36,935 nt of DNA from Bacteroidales bacterium (lineage in GTDB: Bacteria > Bacteroidota > Bacteroidia > Bacteroidales > UBA6680). Below, piece by piece: positions 18,809 to 27,811 of the stretch. A program made the position numbers and the translations under genes. Within the stretch, counting starts at the first letter, position 1. The number at the start of each line of letters is the position of its first letter. The notes beneath the pieces are model-generated. The model was not told the DNA's origin and searched no databases. It saw only the letters and a list, made by a program, of their open reading frames with translations. The stretch is taken from NCBI GenBank assembly GCA_016926405.1, contig JAFGOQ010000222.1, positions 1 to 36,935 on the forward strand, in the 5' to 3' direction.

Positions 18809-20590
18809 TTAATCCTCTTTTTCATGAATCACAGTCTGCTTACTAGCATAGTGAGTATGAAGAAGATGATGTGCTTTCTCGCTCATAGGAGTACCAAGGA
18901 ACTTTTCGTAAAGTTCTGCAATAGCAGGATTCTCGTGAGACTTACGGATAGCTTTTCCGTCGTCTTCGCGATAAAGAGCAGCAGCACGTTTTTTAAGGAT
19001 AGAAGAATCGCCATGGTGAAGAGGCTGACCACCACCACCAATACATCCACCAGGACAAGCCATGATTTCAATAGCGTGGAATTCAGACTTACCAGCTCTG
19101 ATATCTTCAAGTAATTTACGAGCATTACCCAAACCATGAGCAATACCAATATTTAATTCAAGTCCGTTAAAGTCAACTTTAGCAGCTCTGATACCCTCAA
19201 GACCACGTAATTGTTGGAATTCAACTTTCTCAAGTTTTTTCTTAGTGAAAACCTCGTAAGCAGTACGAGTAGCAGCTTCGATAACACCTCCAGTAACACC
19301 GAAGATAACAGAAGCACCTGTACTCTCGCCCATAGGAGAATCAAAATCTTCTTCTGGAAGAGTCTTGATATCCATGTTTGCTTGCTTAATAAGGTGAGCT
19401 AATTCGCGAGTAGTTAAAGCAAAGTCAACATCTGGGTTTCCGTCTACTTTAAACTCATCTCTTTCCGACTCGTATTTCTTAGCAACACAAGGCATAATTG
19501 AAACAACAACTAAATCCTCGCGCTTAACACCAATTTTGTCGGCAAAATATGTTTTTGCAATAGCACCAAACATCTGTTGCGGAGAACGAGCTGTTGATGG
19601 TATATCAATCATATCAGGGAATTGAGCTTCGAAGAAGTTAACCCAACCCGGACAACACGAAGTTAAAATAGGAAGTTTAACATTCTTATCGCCTTCAAGG
19701 TGTTTTGTAAGACGACCTAATAACTCAGTACCCTCTTCCATAATTGTAAGGTCGGCAGCAAAGTCAGTATCAAATACAAAATTAAAACCTAAACGACGAA
19801 GCGCAGCAGCCATCTGTCCAGTAACAAGGTTACCTGGTTCCATACCAAACTCTTCACCAAGAGCAGCACGAACAGCAGGAGCTGTTTGAACGATAACAGT
19901 TTTCGATGGATCGGCAAGAGCACGAATAACAGATGGAGTATGATCAACCTCTGTTAAAGCACCAGTAGGACAAACAGCCACACACTGTCCACAGTAAGTA
20001 CAAGTAGACTTCTGAAGATCCATTTCGAAAGCAGGAGCTACAACAGCTTCAAATCCACGATTAACAGCAAAAAGAGCACCTACAGTTTGTACATCGTTAC
20101 ACATTGTCTCGCATCTGCGACACATAACGCACTTATCCATATCGCGGATAATCGATGGTGAGTAGTCTTTCTGGTATGTCGACATCTCAGCAGTGTCTTG
20201 ATAAGGAATCTCGCGAACACCTAACTTAACAGCAAGGTCTTGAAGCTCGCAGTGACCCGACTTAGCACAAGATAAACACTCTTTTGGATGATCTGATAAT
20301 ATAAATTCTAAAACAGTACGACGAGCATTAATAACACGCATACTGCTAGTTCTTACAACCATTCCTTCGTCAACATTTGTTGAACACGATGGAGCAAGGT
20401 TTCTTCTGCCCTCAACTTCAACAACACAAATACGACAGCCACCTGGCTTATTCTCGATATTCATGCCATGAAGATCCATGTAACAAAGGACTGGTATATC
20501 TATTCCTAATTGTTTAGCCGCCTTATAAATAGTAGTACCTTTTTCTACTTCTACTTGTTGGCCATCTATAGTTAATTTTACTAAATTCAT
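18809..20590 (-). CDS. hydA: [FeFe]-hydrogenase catalytic subunit HydA (hydrogenase 1)
   Basis: H-cluster motifs TSCCPGW, MPCVAKKYE, EIMACPGGCIGGGGQP; N-terminal [2Fe-2S], HxxxCxxCxxxxxC [4Fe-4S] and 2x[4Fe-4S] domains. Confidence 0.95.
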   Translation of the reverse strand: MNLVKLTIDGQQVEVEKGTTIYKAAKQLGIDIPVLCYMDLHGMNIENKPGGCRICVVEVEGRRNLAPSCSTNVDEGMVVRTSSMRVINARRTVLEFILSDHPKECLSCAKSGHCELQDLAVKLGVREIPYQDTAEMSTYQKDYSPSIIRDMDKCVMCRRCETMCNDVQTVGALFAVNRGFEAVVAPAFEMDLQKSTCTYCGQCVAVCPTGALTEVDHTPSVIRALADPSKTVIVQTAPAVRAALGEEFGMEPGNLVTGQMAAALRRLGFNFVFDTDFAADLTIMEEGTELLGRLTKHLEGDKNVKLPILTSCCPGWVNFFEAQFPDMIDIPSTARSPQQMFGAIAKTYFADKIGVKREDLVVVSIMPCVAKKYESERDEFKVDGNPDVDFALTTRELAHLIKQANMDIKTLPEEDFDSPMGESTGASVIFGVTGGVIEAATRTAYEVFTKKKLEKVEFQQLRGLEGIRAAKVDFNGLELNIGIAHGLGNARKLLEDIRAGKSEFHAIEIMACPGGCIGGGGQPLHHGDSSILKKRAAALYREDDGKAIRKSHENPAIAELYEKFLGTPMSEKAHHLLHTHYASKQTVIHEKED

Positions 20591-20607
20591 TCTTGATAAC
20601 CCTCCAA

Positions 20608-22401
20608 TTATTTGATAAAAATTGCGTTAAACTTACACTTCTCGATACAAGCACCACACTTAATACATGTAGCAGTGTCGATAATATGAGCTTGTTTTCT
20701 CTCTCCCGAGATAGCACCAACAGGACAAACTCTAGCACAAGCAGTACAGCCAACACAGTTATCGGCCTCAATTACATATTGCATTAGATCTTTACAAGCG
20801 CCTGCAGGACACTTCTTATCTTCAACGTGAGCAAGATACTCGCTGTAGAAGTTTTTAATAGTTGAAAGAATAGGGTTTGGAGATGTTTGACCTAATCCAC
20901 ATAGCGATGTATCTTTAATTACATTACACATGTTAACTAATAAGTCAAGATCTTCTTTAGTACCGTTTCCTTTAGTAATTTTTCCAAGAATTTCGTGAAG
21001 ACGTTTGTTACCAATACGACATGGAGCACACTTACCACATGATTCTTCTACTGTAAATTCTAGGTAGAATTTAGCAACAGAAACCATACAGTCGTCCTCG
21101 TCCATAACAATCATACCTCCCGAACCCATCATAGATCCAGCAGCCATAAGAGTATCAAAGTCAATTGGTGTATCAAGGTGTTCTTCTGTTAAACAACCTC
21201 CCGAAGGACCACCTGTTTGAACAGCCTTAAATTTCTTACCATCTTTAATACCACCACCAATTTCGAAAATTACTTCGCGAAGAGTGATACCCATTGGAAC
21301 CTCGATAAGTCCAACATTGTTGATTTTACCAGCAAGAGCAAATACTTTTGTTCCTTTTGATTTCTCAGTACCAATGCTAGCAAACCACTCGGCTCCTTTA
21401 TTAATAATAACAGGAATATTAGCAAACGTCTCAACGTTGTTAACATTTGTTGGTTTTCCTTTATAACCCGACTCAGCAGGGAATGGAGGCTTAACAGTAG
21501 GCTCGCCACGCTCACCTTCCATAGAGTGAATAAGAGCAGTCTCTTCACCACAAACAAAAGCACCAGCACCGTAACGCATTTCGATATCAAAATCGAAACC
21601 TGTTCCGAAAATATCTTTACCAAGCATTCCGTATTCACGAGCTTGCTTAATAGCTGTTTTAAGTCTTTCGATTGCCAAAGGATACTCGGCACGAATATAA
21701 ATTAAACCAATAGATGCTTTTGTAGAGTAACCACAAATAGCCATTGCCTCAAGAACAGCATGTGGATCACCTTCAAGAATCGAACGATCCATAAAAGCTC
21801 CTGGGTCTCCCTCGTCGGCATTACAAACAACGTATTTCTGATCGGCATCGTTCTTAGCACAGAACTCCCACTTTAATCCAGTAGGGAATCCACCGCCCCC
21901 ACGACCGCGTAAACCCGACTTCTTAATTTCGTCGATTACTTGTCCTGGTGTTAACTCTGTCAAACATTTTCCAAGAGCCGAATAACCATCTCTTGCAATA
22001 TATTCTTCAATATTTTCTGGGTTAATAAAACCACAGTTACGTAAAGCTATACGAATTTGTTTTTTGTAAAAGCCCATGTGCTTAGAGTCACTAACATGCT
22101 CTTCTTTCTTAGGATCTTTGTACAATAAACGCTCAACTTTACGACCTTTAATGATATGCTCGTCGATAATTTCTTTAACATCATCAGGAGTAACCTGAGT
22201 GTAGAAAGTATTATCAGGCATAACTTTAACGATAGGTCCTTTTTCGCAGAAACCAAAACATCCTGTAGGAACAACTTGAACTTCGCCTGCAAGATTTTTT
22301 TCTTCTAACTCTTTTTTAAAATTTTCGATGATTGTTTCGCCAGCAGAAGCTCTACAACCAGTACCGGCACATACCAGTAAATGCATTTTATATTTTGCCA
22401 T
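20608..22401 (-). CDS. hydB: [FeFe]-hydrogenase beta subunit, full-length NuoF-like HydB (hydrogenase 1)
   Basis: N-terminal thioredoxin-like [2Fe-2S] domain, GLRGRGGGGFPTG FMN/NADH region, SCGKCAPCRIG, C-terminal CVGCTACARVCPVGAI...CIKCGACIEKC ferredoxin domain. Confidence 0.95.
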   Translation of the reverse strand: MAKYKMHLLVCAGTGCRASAGETIIENFKKELEEKNLAGEVQVVPTGCFGFCEKGPIVKVMPDNTFYTQVTPDDVKEIIDEHIIKGRKVERLLYKDPKKEEHVSDSKHMGFYKKQIRIALRNCGFINPENIEEYIARDGYSALGKCLTELTPGQVIDEIKKSGLRGRGGGGFPTGLKWEFCAKNDADQKYVVCNADEGDPGAFMDRSILEGDPHAVLEAMAICGYSTKASIGLIYIRAEYPLAIERLKTAIKQAREYGMLGKDIFGTGFDFDIEMRYGAGAFVCGEETALIHSMEGERGEPTVKPPFPAESGYKGKPTNVNNVETFANIPVIINKGAEWFASIGTEKSKGTKVFALAGKINNVGLIEVPMGITLREVIFEIGGGIKDGKKFKAVQTGGPSGGCLTEEHLDTPIDFDTLMAAGSMMGSGGMIVMDEDDCMVSVAKFYLEFTVEESCGKCAPCRIGNKRLHEILGKITKGNGTKEDLDLLVNMCNVIKDTSLCGLGQTSPNPILSTIKNFYSEYLAHVEDKKCPAGACKDLMQYVIEADNCVGCTACARVCPVGAISGERKQAHIIDTATCIKCGACIEKCKFNAIFIK

Positions 22402-22419
22402 CGGTAGATCCTCCCTTAA

Positions 22420-22812
22420 TTAGTCAATTGTTTCATAATTTTGCGGAATAATACCCTCTACTAATTCACCATTCTTGATGTACTTTTCGATGATTTCGTC
22501 CGCTTTTTTAATATCCACATATCCAAAAACTATTGGATCTTGACCAGGAAGTTTAACCTCTATAGTAGGCTCTGCATAGCAATAACCCATATCACCTGTT
22601 TGGGCAACTACTGCATCGATACTACGTTTTGGCAACTCTTCTGCAAAATAATTAAAAATCTCTTTGGCACCCGAAGCGATACCGCTGGTAGCCATACCAA
22701 CTTTAATTTGCACAATGCTTTCTGGGTTATCACCCTTCTCGCGCAAATCAATCTTTGACTTAAGTTCTCCTGAAAGCTTCTTTAAGTCGGCTAATGATTT
22801 AATTTTTGACAT
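22420..22812 (-). CDS. Thioredoxin-like ferredoxin-fold protein with degenerate [2Fe-2S] cysteines
   Basis: 130 aa; VGMATSGIASGAKEIFNYF...VVAQTGDMGYCYAEPTIEVKLPG, similar to TCGIAAGA...CIGMC pattern but with Cys replaced. Confidence 0.7.
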   Translation of the reverse strand: MSKIKSLADLKKLSGELKSKIDLREKGDNPESIVQIKVGMATSGIASGAKEIFNYFAEELPKRSIDAVVAQTGDMGYCYAEPTIEVKLPGQDPIVFGYVDIKKADEIIEKYIKNGELVEGIIPQNYETID

Positions 22813-22861
22813 AATAGTACTCGTTTATTTATCTCTTATTGCGTTTCGTATAAATTTCCTG

Positions 22862-22869
22862 CAAATTTA
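22862..22869 (-). promoter_or_regulatory. Candidate -7 element TAAATTTG for the hydrogenase 1 operon
   Basis: Minus strand reads TAAATTTG (TAnnTTTG type), 14 nt downstream of the Rex-like palindrome. Confidence 0.4.
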
Positions 22870-22883
22870 AGTTACAAATCCGA

Positions 22884-22901
22884 TTGTTAATAAAATAACG
22901 C
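22884..22901. promoter_or_regulatory. Candidate Rex-like operator upstream of the hydrogenase 1 structural genes
   Basis: TTGTTAATAAAATAACGC; 11/14 fixed positions match TTGTTAA-N4-TTAACAA; about 72 bp upstream of the start at 22812. Confidence 0.4.
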
Positions 22902-22919
22902 CCTAATTAACACCCTCTT

Positions 22920-23465
22920 TTACTTAATTTGTATTTCTTCTAAATTGGAGTTAATAAATTCAGTTAAAAAGCCATAGACTTCTGGTGTGTTTATCGAAAC
23001 ATCACCCAAAGCTTCCTTTATTTCGAGGGTTGTAAATTCAAATTCTGCACTATTTATTTTGTGCTTATATCTAAAATTTACATTTGGCGTTCCGGTAATC
23101 AACATAGCTAAAACACCAGATATATCGCCTAACTCGGGACGATCGATATTAGAATGCGAAAAATGAACTTCTACTTTTGTTCCTTTTCCTAATACCGACG
23201 AAATATTTAGCCATCCTCCTGTTTGTTCGGCATTCTGTTTAAATAGGGCTATTCCCATACCCACCTTTCGGGTGGTACGGGTAGTATAAAAAGGATCGGA
23301 AACTCTTTTTACAGTATCCTCGCTCATCCCCTTCCCGTTATCAATAATACAAATATCAAATGTATCGGAATCTAAATTCTCTACTACTTCAATTTCAACC
23401 AACGTAGCTTTAGCCGAAATTGAGTTATGAACAATATCAAGTATGTGAAGTGACAACTCCTTCAT
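22920..23465 (-). CDS. HATPase_c (GHKL) ATP-binding protein, hydrogenase-associated
   Basis: LHILDIVHNSISAKAT, CIIDNGKGMSEDTV, DPFYTTRTTRKVGMGIALFKQNAEQTGG; ATGA overlap with the PHP gene. Confidence 0.85.
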   Translation of the reverse strand: MKELSLHILDIVHNSISAKATLVEIEVVENLDSDTFDICIIDNGKGMSEDTVKRVSDPFYTTRTTRKVGMGIALFKQNAEQTGGWLNISSVLGKGTKVEVHFSHSNIDRPELGDISGVLAMLITGTPNVNFRYKHKINSAEFEFTTLEIKEALGDVSINTPEVYGFLTEFINSNLEEIQIK

Positions 23466-24202
23466 ATTTTAACAATTTTTCGACCATCAATTTTATTTAA
23501 GGCCATTCGAACTTCTTCAAAAGAAAGTTCCTTCATTTGTAACTCTGTAAATACTTTACCTATATCATCAACATAATGAGCATCTGAATTTCTAACAAAA
23601 GAAAAATCTTTTAAATATGAGTTTTCAACAATGAATTCAGAGAAATCGCAATGGGGCGATAACCCAAGTGCATCAAATTTTAATCCTTTAGGAACAAAAC
23701 CTAACTGACTAATAATGCTGTTTTTTGATTTGTCGATATGAGCAGGTATAAATATCCCATTTAACTGAGATACTTTTTCAGATATTTCGTCGATGCTTTT
23801 TCGTAATGCCGATGTTAGCAACAACTCTTCTTCATAAATAATATCTTCGTTTTTATCGATAACAACTTGGTATCCGAAAAACGAAGGATCGTTTAAAAAA
23901 CCAGGTAAATTTTCTTCAATAAAATCCTGAAATTCTATCAATTGATGATCTTTCTCGAAAAAAACTAAACAGTGAACCTCTTCCGATGTAGTAACCTCGG
24001 CACCACACAGAACCAAAATATCATCATTCTCTGCAAGTTCTTTTACCAAATAACACTGACGAACAGAGTTATGATCGGTAATACCTATAATATCGATATT
24101 TTGCGCCTTTGCCTTTGCAAGGATATTTTTAGGAGTCATATCCAAATCTCCACAAGGCGACAATAGTGTGTGAATATGTAAATCGGCCTTGTATAGATTC
24201 AT
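23462..24202 (-). CDS. PHP-domain metal-dependent phosphoesterase
   Basis: ADLHIHTLLSPCGDLDMTP, GITDHNSVRQC, GAEVTTSEEVHCLVFF, NSDAHYVDDIG. Confidence 0.9.
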   Translation of the reverse strand: MNLYKADLHIHTLLSPCGDLDMTPKNILAKAKAQNIDIIGITDHNSVRQCYLVKELAENDDILVLCGAEVTTSEEVHCLVFFEKDHQLIEFQDFIEENLPGFLNDPSFFGYQVVIDKNEDIIYEEELLLTSALRKSIDEISEKVSQLNGIFIPAHIDKSKNSIISQLGFVPKGLKFDALGLSPHCDFSEFIVENSYLKDFSFVRNSDAHYVDDIGKVFTELQMKELSFEEVRMALNKIDGRKIVKI

Positions 24203-24228
24203 TTTTTATTGATATTAATTCCTATATA

Positions 24229-24281
24229 AAAAAATTGCTCTCGCTGGTTAATGAGGTATTCAATAATCAGCGAGAGTTTTA
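24229..24281 (-). terminator. Rho-independent terminator between the secreted hypothetical and the PHP gene
   Basis: Minus strand CTCTCGCTG...CAGCGAGAG then CAATTTTTTT. Confidence 0.8.
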
Positions 24282-24295
24282 ATTCTCAAGATATG

Positions 24296-25069
24296 TTAGT
24301 TATAAACAATTTCTCTTTTAAATGTTACTCTATTTAGTCTTCGTTCCAACCAATTACCTTTATCATCAATTTTCACATAATCCCAACCTATTTTATTATT
24401 ATCTTCATTAACATCTGCAAATGAAGAAGATAAAATATCGAAAGAATCTGTATACTTAATGTTTTTCACTGAAAATACGTCAATAAAAAAACTTTCCAAT
24501 CTATGATTGTTATCTAGTTGCACATAATATTTACTAGAGCTTGGTCTCTTTTTGCCTTCACGTGTAACAAATAATTTGATATCGTACTTATTTTCAGCTT
24601 CTGAATAATTAAAATTATATTCAAAAGCCATACCTTGTTTTAGTCTAGTAATTGTTTTAATAGCGCCTTTTTTATCATACGAAAAATCCATTATCCGCTT
24701 GTCTGTAAGATTTATGTATGACAACAATTTACCTTTATAAAAGAAATCATACTTATAAACACGATTTCTTACAACAAAAGAAACGTTCAAAACCTCTCCC
24801 TTTTTGCCGTAAATAAACTTGCATACCCCATTATTTCCACCAACGTTAGAATTAACTACAACTTCCTTATAATTGGAGCAATCGGAACTAGGAAAAAAAT
24901 CTAGAATAGTTGATAGATTTCCATTCTTTGCAGACAATTCGTAATTCATAAAAAAGTCTATAATAAGACTTTTATTAATTCTCTTAATATCCTTTTTGCT
25001 ATTAGCCAAAATAGGCTGCAGTAAAGAAAATAAGCATAAAATAAAAATGGATTTTTTCAGTAATTTCAT
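24296..25069 (-). CDS. Secreted hypothetical protein
   Basis: Signal peptide MKLLKKSIFILCLFSLLQPILANS; beta-rich, ending DDKGNWLERRLNRVTFKREIVYN. Confidence 0.6.
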   Translation of the reverse strand: MKLLKKSIFILCLFSLLQPILANSKKDIKRINKSLIIDFFMNYELSAKNGNLSTILDFFPSSDCSNYKEVVVNSNVGGNNGVCKFIYGKKGEVLNVSFVVRNRVYKYDFFYKGKLLSYINLTDKRIMDFSYDKKGAIKTITRLKQGMAFEYNFNYSEAENKYDIKLFVTREGKKRPSSSKYYVQLDNNHRLESFFIDVFSVKNIKYTDSFDILSSSFADVNEDNNKIGWDYVKIDDKGNWLERRLNRVTFKREIVYN

Positions 25070-25113
25070 AATTGTTTTTTATTCACTTTGTTATTTGACT
25101 GTTTTATTTTAGA

Positions 25114-25452
25114 CTAATCAACAGTAATTGCATTATAAACTAATCCAGCTATTTCAAAAGCCGATAGTTCGGTACATAAAACTGGAATATTTTCTTCATT
25201 GCAATGGTCAATGGTATCGGGGGCAGCTTTAAAATTGCTAACCAAAATTATTGCCGACAACTCTTTAAGCGATGCTATTGCAGCAACATTCTTATGTGTC
25301 TGTAATGTAATCCAAATCTGGCCTGCTTTGCTATTTCCCATAACATCGCTAAGTAAATCGGACACATATCCACCCGAAATTTCGTTTTCAAGACCATTAT
25401 GACCTGCAACAACTTTCAGATTCAACTCTTTTACTAATTCAGAGACTCTCAT
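25114..25452 (-). CDS. DRTGG-like domain protein
   Basis: MRVSELVKELNLKVVAGHNGLENEISGGYVSDLLSDVMGNSKAGQIWITLQTHKNVAAIASLKELSAIILV. Confidence 0.8.
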   Translation of the reverse strand: MRVSELVKELNLKVVAGHNGLENEISGGYVSDLLSDVMGNSKAGQIWITLQTHKNVAAIASLKELSAIILVSNFKAAPDTIDHCNEENIPVLCTELSAFEIAGLVYNAITVD

Positions 25453-25475
25453 TTTTATACTATTAAAACCTGTTA

Positions 25476-26834
25476 TTACTTAGGATTTTTATTTAATCTA
25501 TTTTTTCCCCACACTCGTTCGATAATACGAATTGCATGTTCGGGACTTAAACGGTGATGCTTCTCCATTACACGTTGCATAAAAACGCAATGAGAAAGTG
25601 TTGCGTTATTTTGTGCAATATCTTCGGCCAAAGCTTTACAAGTGGGAGCTCCACAAGCGCCACAGTCGAAACCTGGCAGATAACTTGTTAGCTTACTCGC
25701 CTTTTTCATTTTTTCAAGTGCAACAGAAAGATTCTGATCGAGAATTATCGATCGAGGTTTAATCTCGTGTAACTTATTAAGCCCAAGAATCTCCTCTTTG
25801 CACGAAAACATATCGTCTTTGCGCTCTTGACGAGGCTCTATAGGATAGCTACTCATTCGCTTAGCTCGTTTATTAAGTCTTTCAATATTAAAGAATCTAT
25901 TCCCCGAAACTAAAATACCTCCAGCACAACTCTGATTACACGAACGAAGCTCAAGAAAATCAATATCGTGGTTCTCCTGATCTTCTATATGTTCAAGAAA
26001 CTCTATAACATTCGAAATACCATCGATAGAGAGATTACGTCCTTTAAAATGTCTTGCTTCGCCACCTGTTAAACTCCACAAAATACTCTCAGGCGAGAGT
26101 TTTCCCATATCCGAAGATGCTGTAGACTTAATTGTTTCGTTCGAAATTTTTCGATAAATCTTATCATACAGAAAATTCATATTAATAACCCCATCGATAT
26201 TCGATTTATCCTCGCCTTCGGGACTTTTTACAGCTGCTATTTTTGCTGCACATGGAGTAATATAAAATAGCCCTATCTCTTCTTCCAAAAAACCTTCCTC
26301 TAATAATTTCTTACGATAAAAAGCAGCAGTAATATCGGAAGGCGGATTCACTAAAATTAAATTGTCTAGTAACGATGGAAACCTAACCTGAATAAGCCTA
26401 ACAATTGCAGGGCAATATGTTGAAATATAAGGTTTCTCATGATTAGGAAACTCGCCATCTTTATAAGCATCAATAAGAACATCAACACCTTGTTCAACCT
26501 CAACAACATGAGTGAATCCAAGCTCGTAAAACGAGTTGTATATCTGCGATGTTTTTACTATCTCTGGAAACTGTCCTATAAGAATTGATGGTATAAGAGC
26601 CACCCTAGCTTTATAAGGCTGTATTGATTCTAGAGGATCGTGATGAACAAAAATAGCAGAAACAGGACATACTCTATAGCAATCACCACAATCGATACAT
26701 CTGTTCCCGTTAATATCAGCAACACCGTTCCAAACTCTAATAGCTTCGGTAGGACAAACACGCATACAGTGCGAACAACCGATACAAATATCGGGATCTA
26801 CTTTTATGGCATGATGGAAATGACTAAAATCCAT
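25476..26834 (-). CDS. [FeFe]-hydrogenase-like H-cluster domain protein with 2x[4Fe-4S] and C-terminal Fe-S domain (putative sensory, HydS-like)
   Basis: CIGCSHCMRVCPTEAI...CIDCGDCYRVCPVSAI; degenerate H-cluster motifs STYCPAIV, TPCAAKIAA, ELRSCNQSCAGG; CGACGAPTC-x16-C. Confidence 0.88.
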   Translation of the reverse strand: MDFSHFHHAIKVDPDICIGCSHCMRVCPTEAIRVWNGVADINGNRCIDCGDCYRVCPVSAIFVHHDPLESIQPYKARVALIPSILIGQFPEIVKTSQIYNSFYELGFTHVVEVEQGVDVLIDAYKDGEFPNHEKPYISTYCPAIVRLIQVRFPSLLDNLILVNPPSDITAAFYRKKLLEEGFLEEEIGLFYITPCAAKIAAVKSPEGEDKSNIDGVINMNFLYDKIYRKISNETIKSTASSDMGKLSPESILWSLTGGEARHFKGRNLSIDGISNVIEFLEHIEDQENHDIDFLELRSCNQSCAGGILVSGNRFFNIERLNKRAKRMSSYPIEPRQERKDDMFSCKEEILGLNKLHEIKPRSIILDQNLSVALEKMKKASKLTSYLPGFDCGACGAPTCKALAEDIAQNNATLSHCVFMQRVMEKHHRLSPEHAIRIIERVWGKNRLNKNPK

Positions 26835-26838
26835 ATAT

Positions 26839-27249
26839 CTAAAAATTAACTGTCATTGTAAGTGTAGTTCCCTCTCCAACTACCGACGAAAGATCTAATT
26901 CGTCGACATTCTTTTTAATATTAGGAAGCCCCATACCAGCACCAAAGCCCATCTCACGAACTTTTTGCGAGGCTGTAGAAAAACCTATCTCCATAGCCTT
27001 TTCTATATCTGGAATACCAGGACCACTATCTTCAAATTTCACTAAAATTCTATCTGTATCAATATCGGCGATAATTTCTCCACCATACGAGTGTGCTACA
27101 ATGTTCACTTCAGCCTCATACATAGCAACAACAATACGTTTTATAATTTTGGTATCGATATTTAATTGTTTAAGTATTTTTTTTATCTCACTCGATGCAG
27201 TTCCCGCATTAGTAAAATCGCCAGCTTCAACTTTAAAATCAAATTTCAT
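26839..27249 (-). CDS. RsbW-like anti-sigma / Ser-Thr kinase-type ATPase
   Basis: N-box YEAEVNIVAHSYGG, G1 DSGPGIPDIEKAM, G2 GFGAGMGLPNIKKNVD. Confidence 0.88.
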   Translation of the reverse strand: MKFDFKVEAGDFTNAGTASSEIKKILKQLNIDTKIIKRIVVAMYEAEVNIVAHSYGGEIIADIDTDRILVKFEDSGPGIPDIEKAMEIGFSTASQKVREMGFGAGMGLPNIKKNVDELDLSSVVGEGTTLTMTVNF

Positions 27250-27251
27250 AA

Positions 27252-27596
27252 TTAATAAACAGCTTTTAATCCTGCAGAAAATAATTTACCTATTGCCATA
27301 AACATCGACAAAGGCGATTGTAGAATAACCATACCATTTTCCTTGGCTACTTCTAACATATCGCTTGTAACAATTTTATTACGAACAAATAAAATACATT
27401 TAATATCAGACATCTCGGCTGTGCGAATACTCTGCAGATTAACAAGACCTGTAACCAAAAGGATGTCGTCTGTTTCAATAGTCAAAACATCGCTCATTAA
27501 GTCGGAGGCAAAACCTGCTTTTATTTCAAAATCTAAATTATCGTGCCCAATTTTTATTTCGGCACTAACACATTCAGCAATTTCTTTAATCGTCAT
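27252..27596 (-). CDS. DRTGG-like domain protein (paralog of 25114-25452)
   Basis: MTIKEIAECVSAEIKIGHDNLDFEIKAGFASDLMSDVLTIETDDILLVTGLVNLQSIRTAEMSDIKCILFV. Confidence 0.8.
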   Translation of the reverse strand: MTIKEIAECVSAEIKIGHDNLDFEIKAGFASDLMSDVLTIETDDILLVTGLVNLQSIRTAEMSDIKCILFVRNKIVTSDMLEVAKENGMVILQSPLSMFMAIGKLFSAGLKAVY

Positions 27597-27722
27597 TTAA
27601 TTGTTATATCGGATTACTTTTAAAGCGTTCAAGGTAGCAAAAACAAGGATAAAAACGCTAAAATTGTAGGTAAAAGTATAATATTTTGTTACGAAATAAA
27701 ATCGACATAAAACACAATATTA

Positions 27723-27740
27723 CTGTTATTCAAATAACAA
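27723..27740. promoter_or_regulatory. Candidate Rex-like operator upstream of the DRTGG/RsbW/HydS-like operon
   Basis: CTGTTATTCAAATAACAA; 7-bp perfect arms TGTTATT/AATAACA; 11/14 fixed positions; about 127 bp upstream of the start at 27596. Confidence 0.45.
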
Positions 27741-27760
27741 TTTGATTTATAAAACCATAT

Positions 27761-27796
27761 AAAAAAACAGGCAACCATAGAAGTTGCCTGTTAAAA
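27761..27796 (-). terminator. Rho-independent terminator after HydA2
   Basis: Minus strand AACAGGCAAC-TTCTATG-GTTGCCTGTTTTTTT. Confidence 0.85.
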
Positions 27797-27811
27797 TAAA
27801 TAAAATTGAAT

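Noticed and set aside
18824-19402. Short ORFs antisense to or out of frame with hydA1
   Set aside because: Overlap a strongly supported hydA frame; low-complexity sequence.
22664-22870. Plus-strand ORF covering the hydrogenase 1 promoter region
   Set aside because: Antisense to the 22420-22812 gene and its upstream region; no domain.
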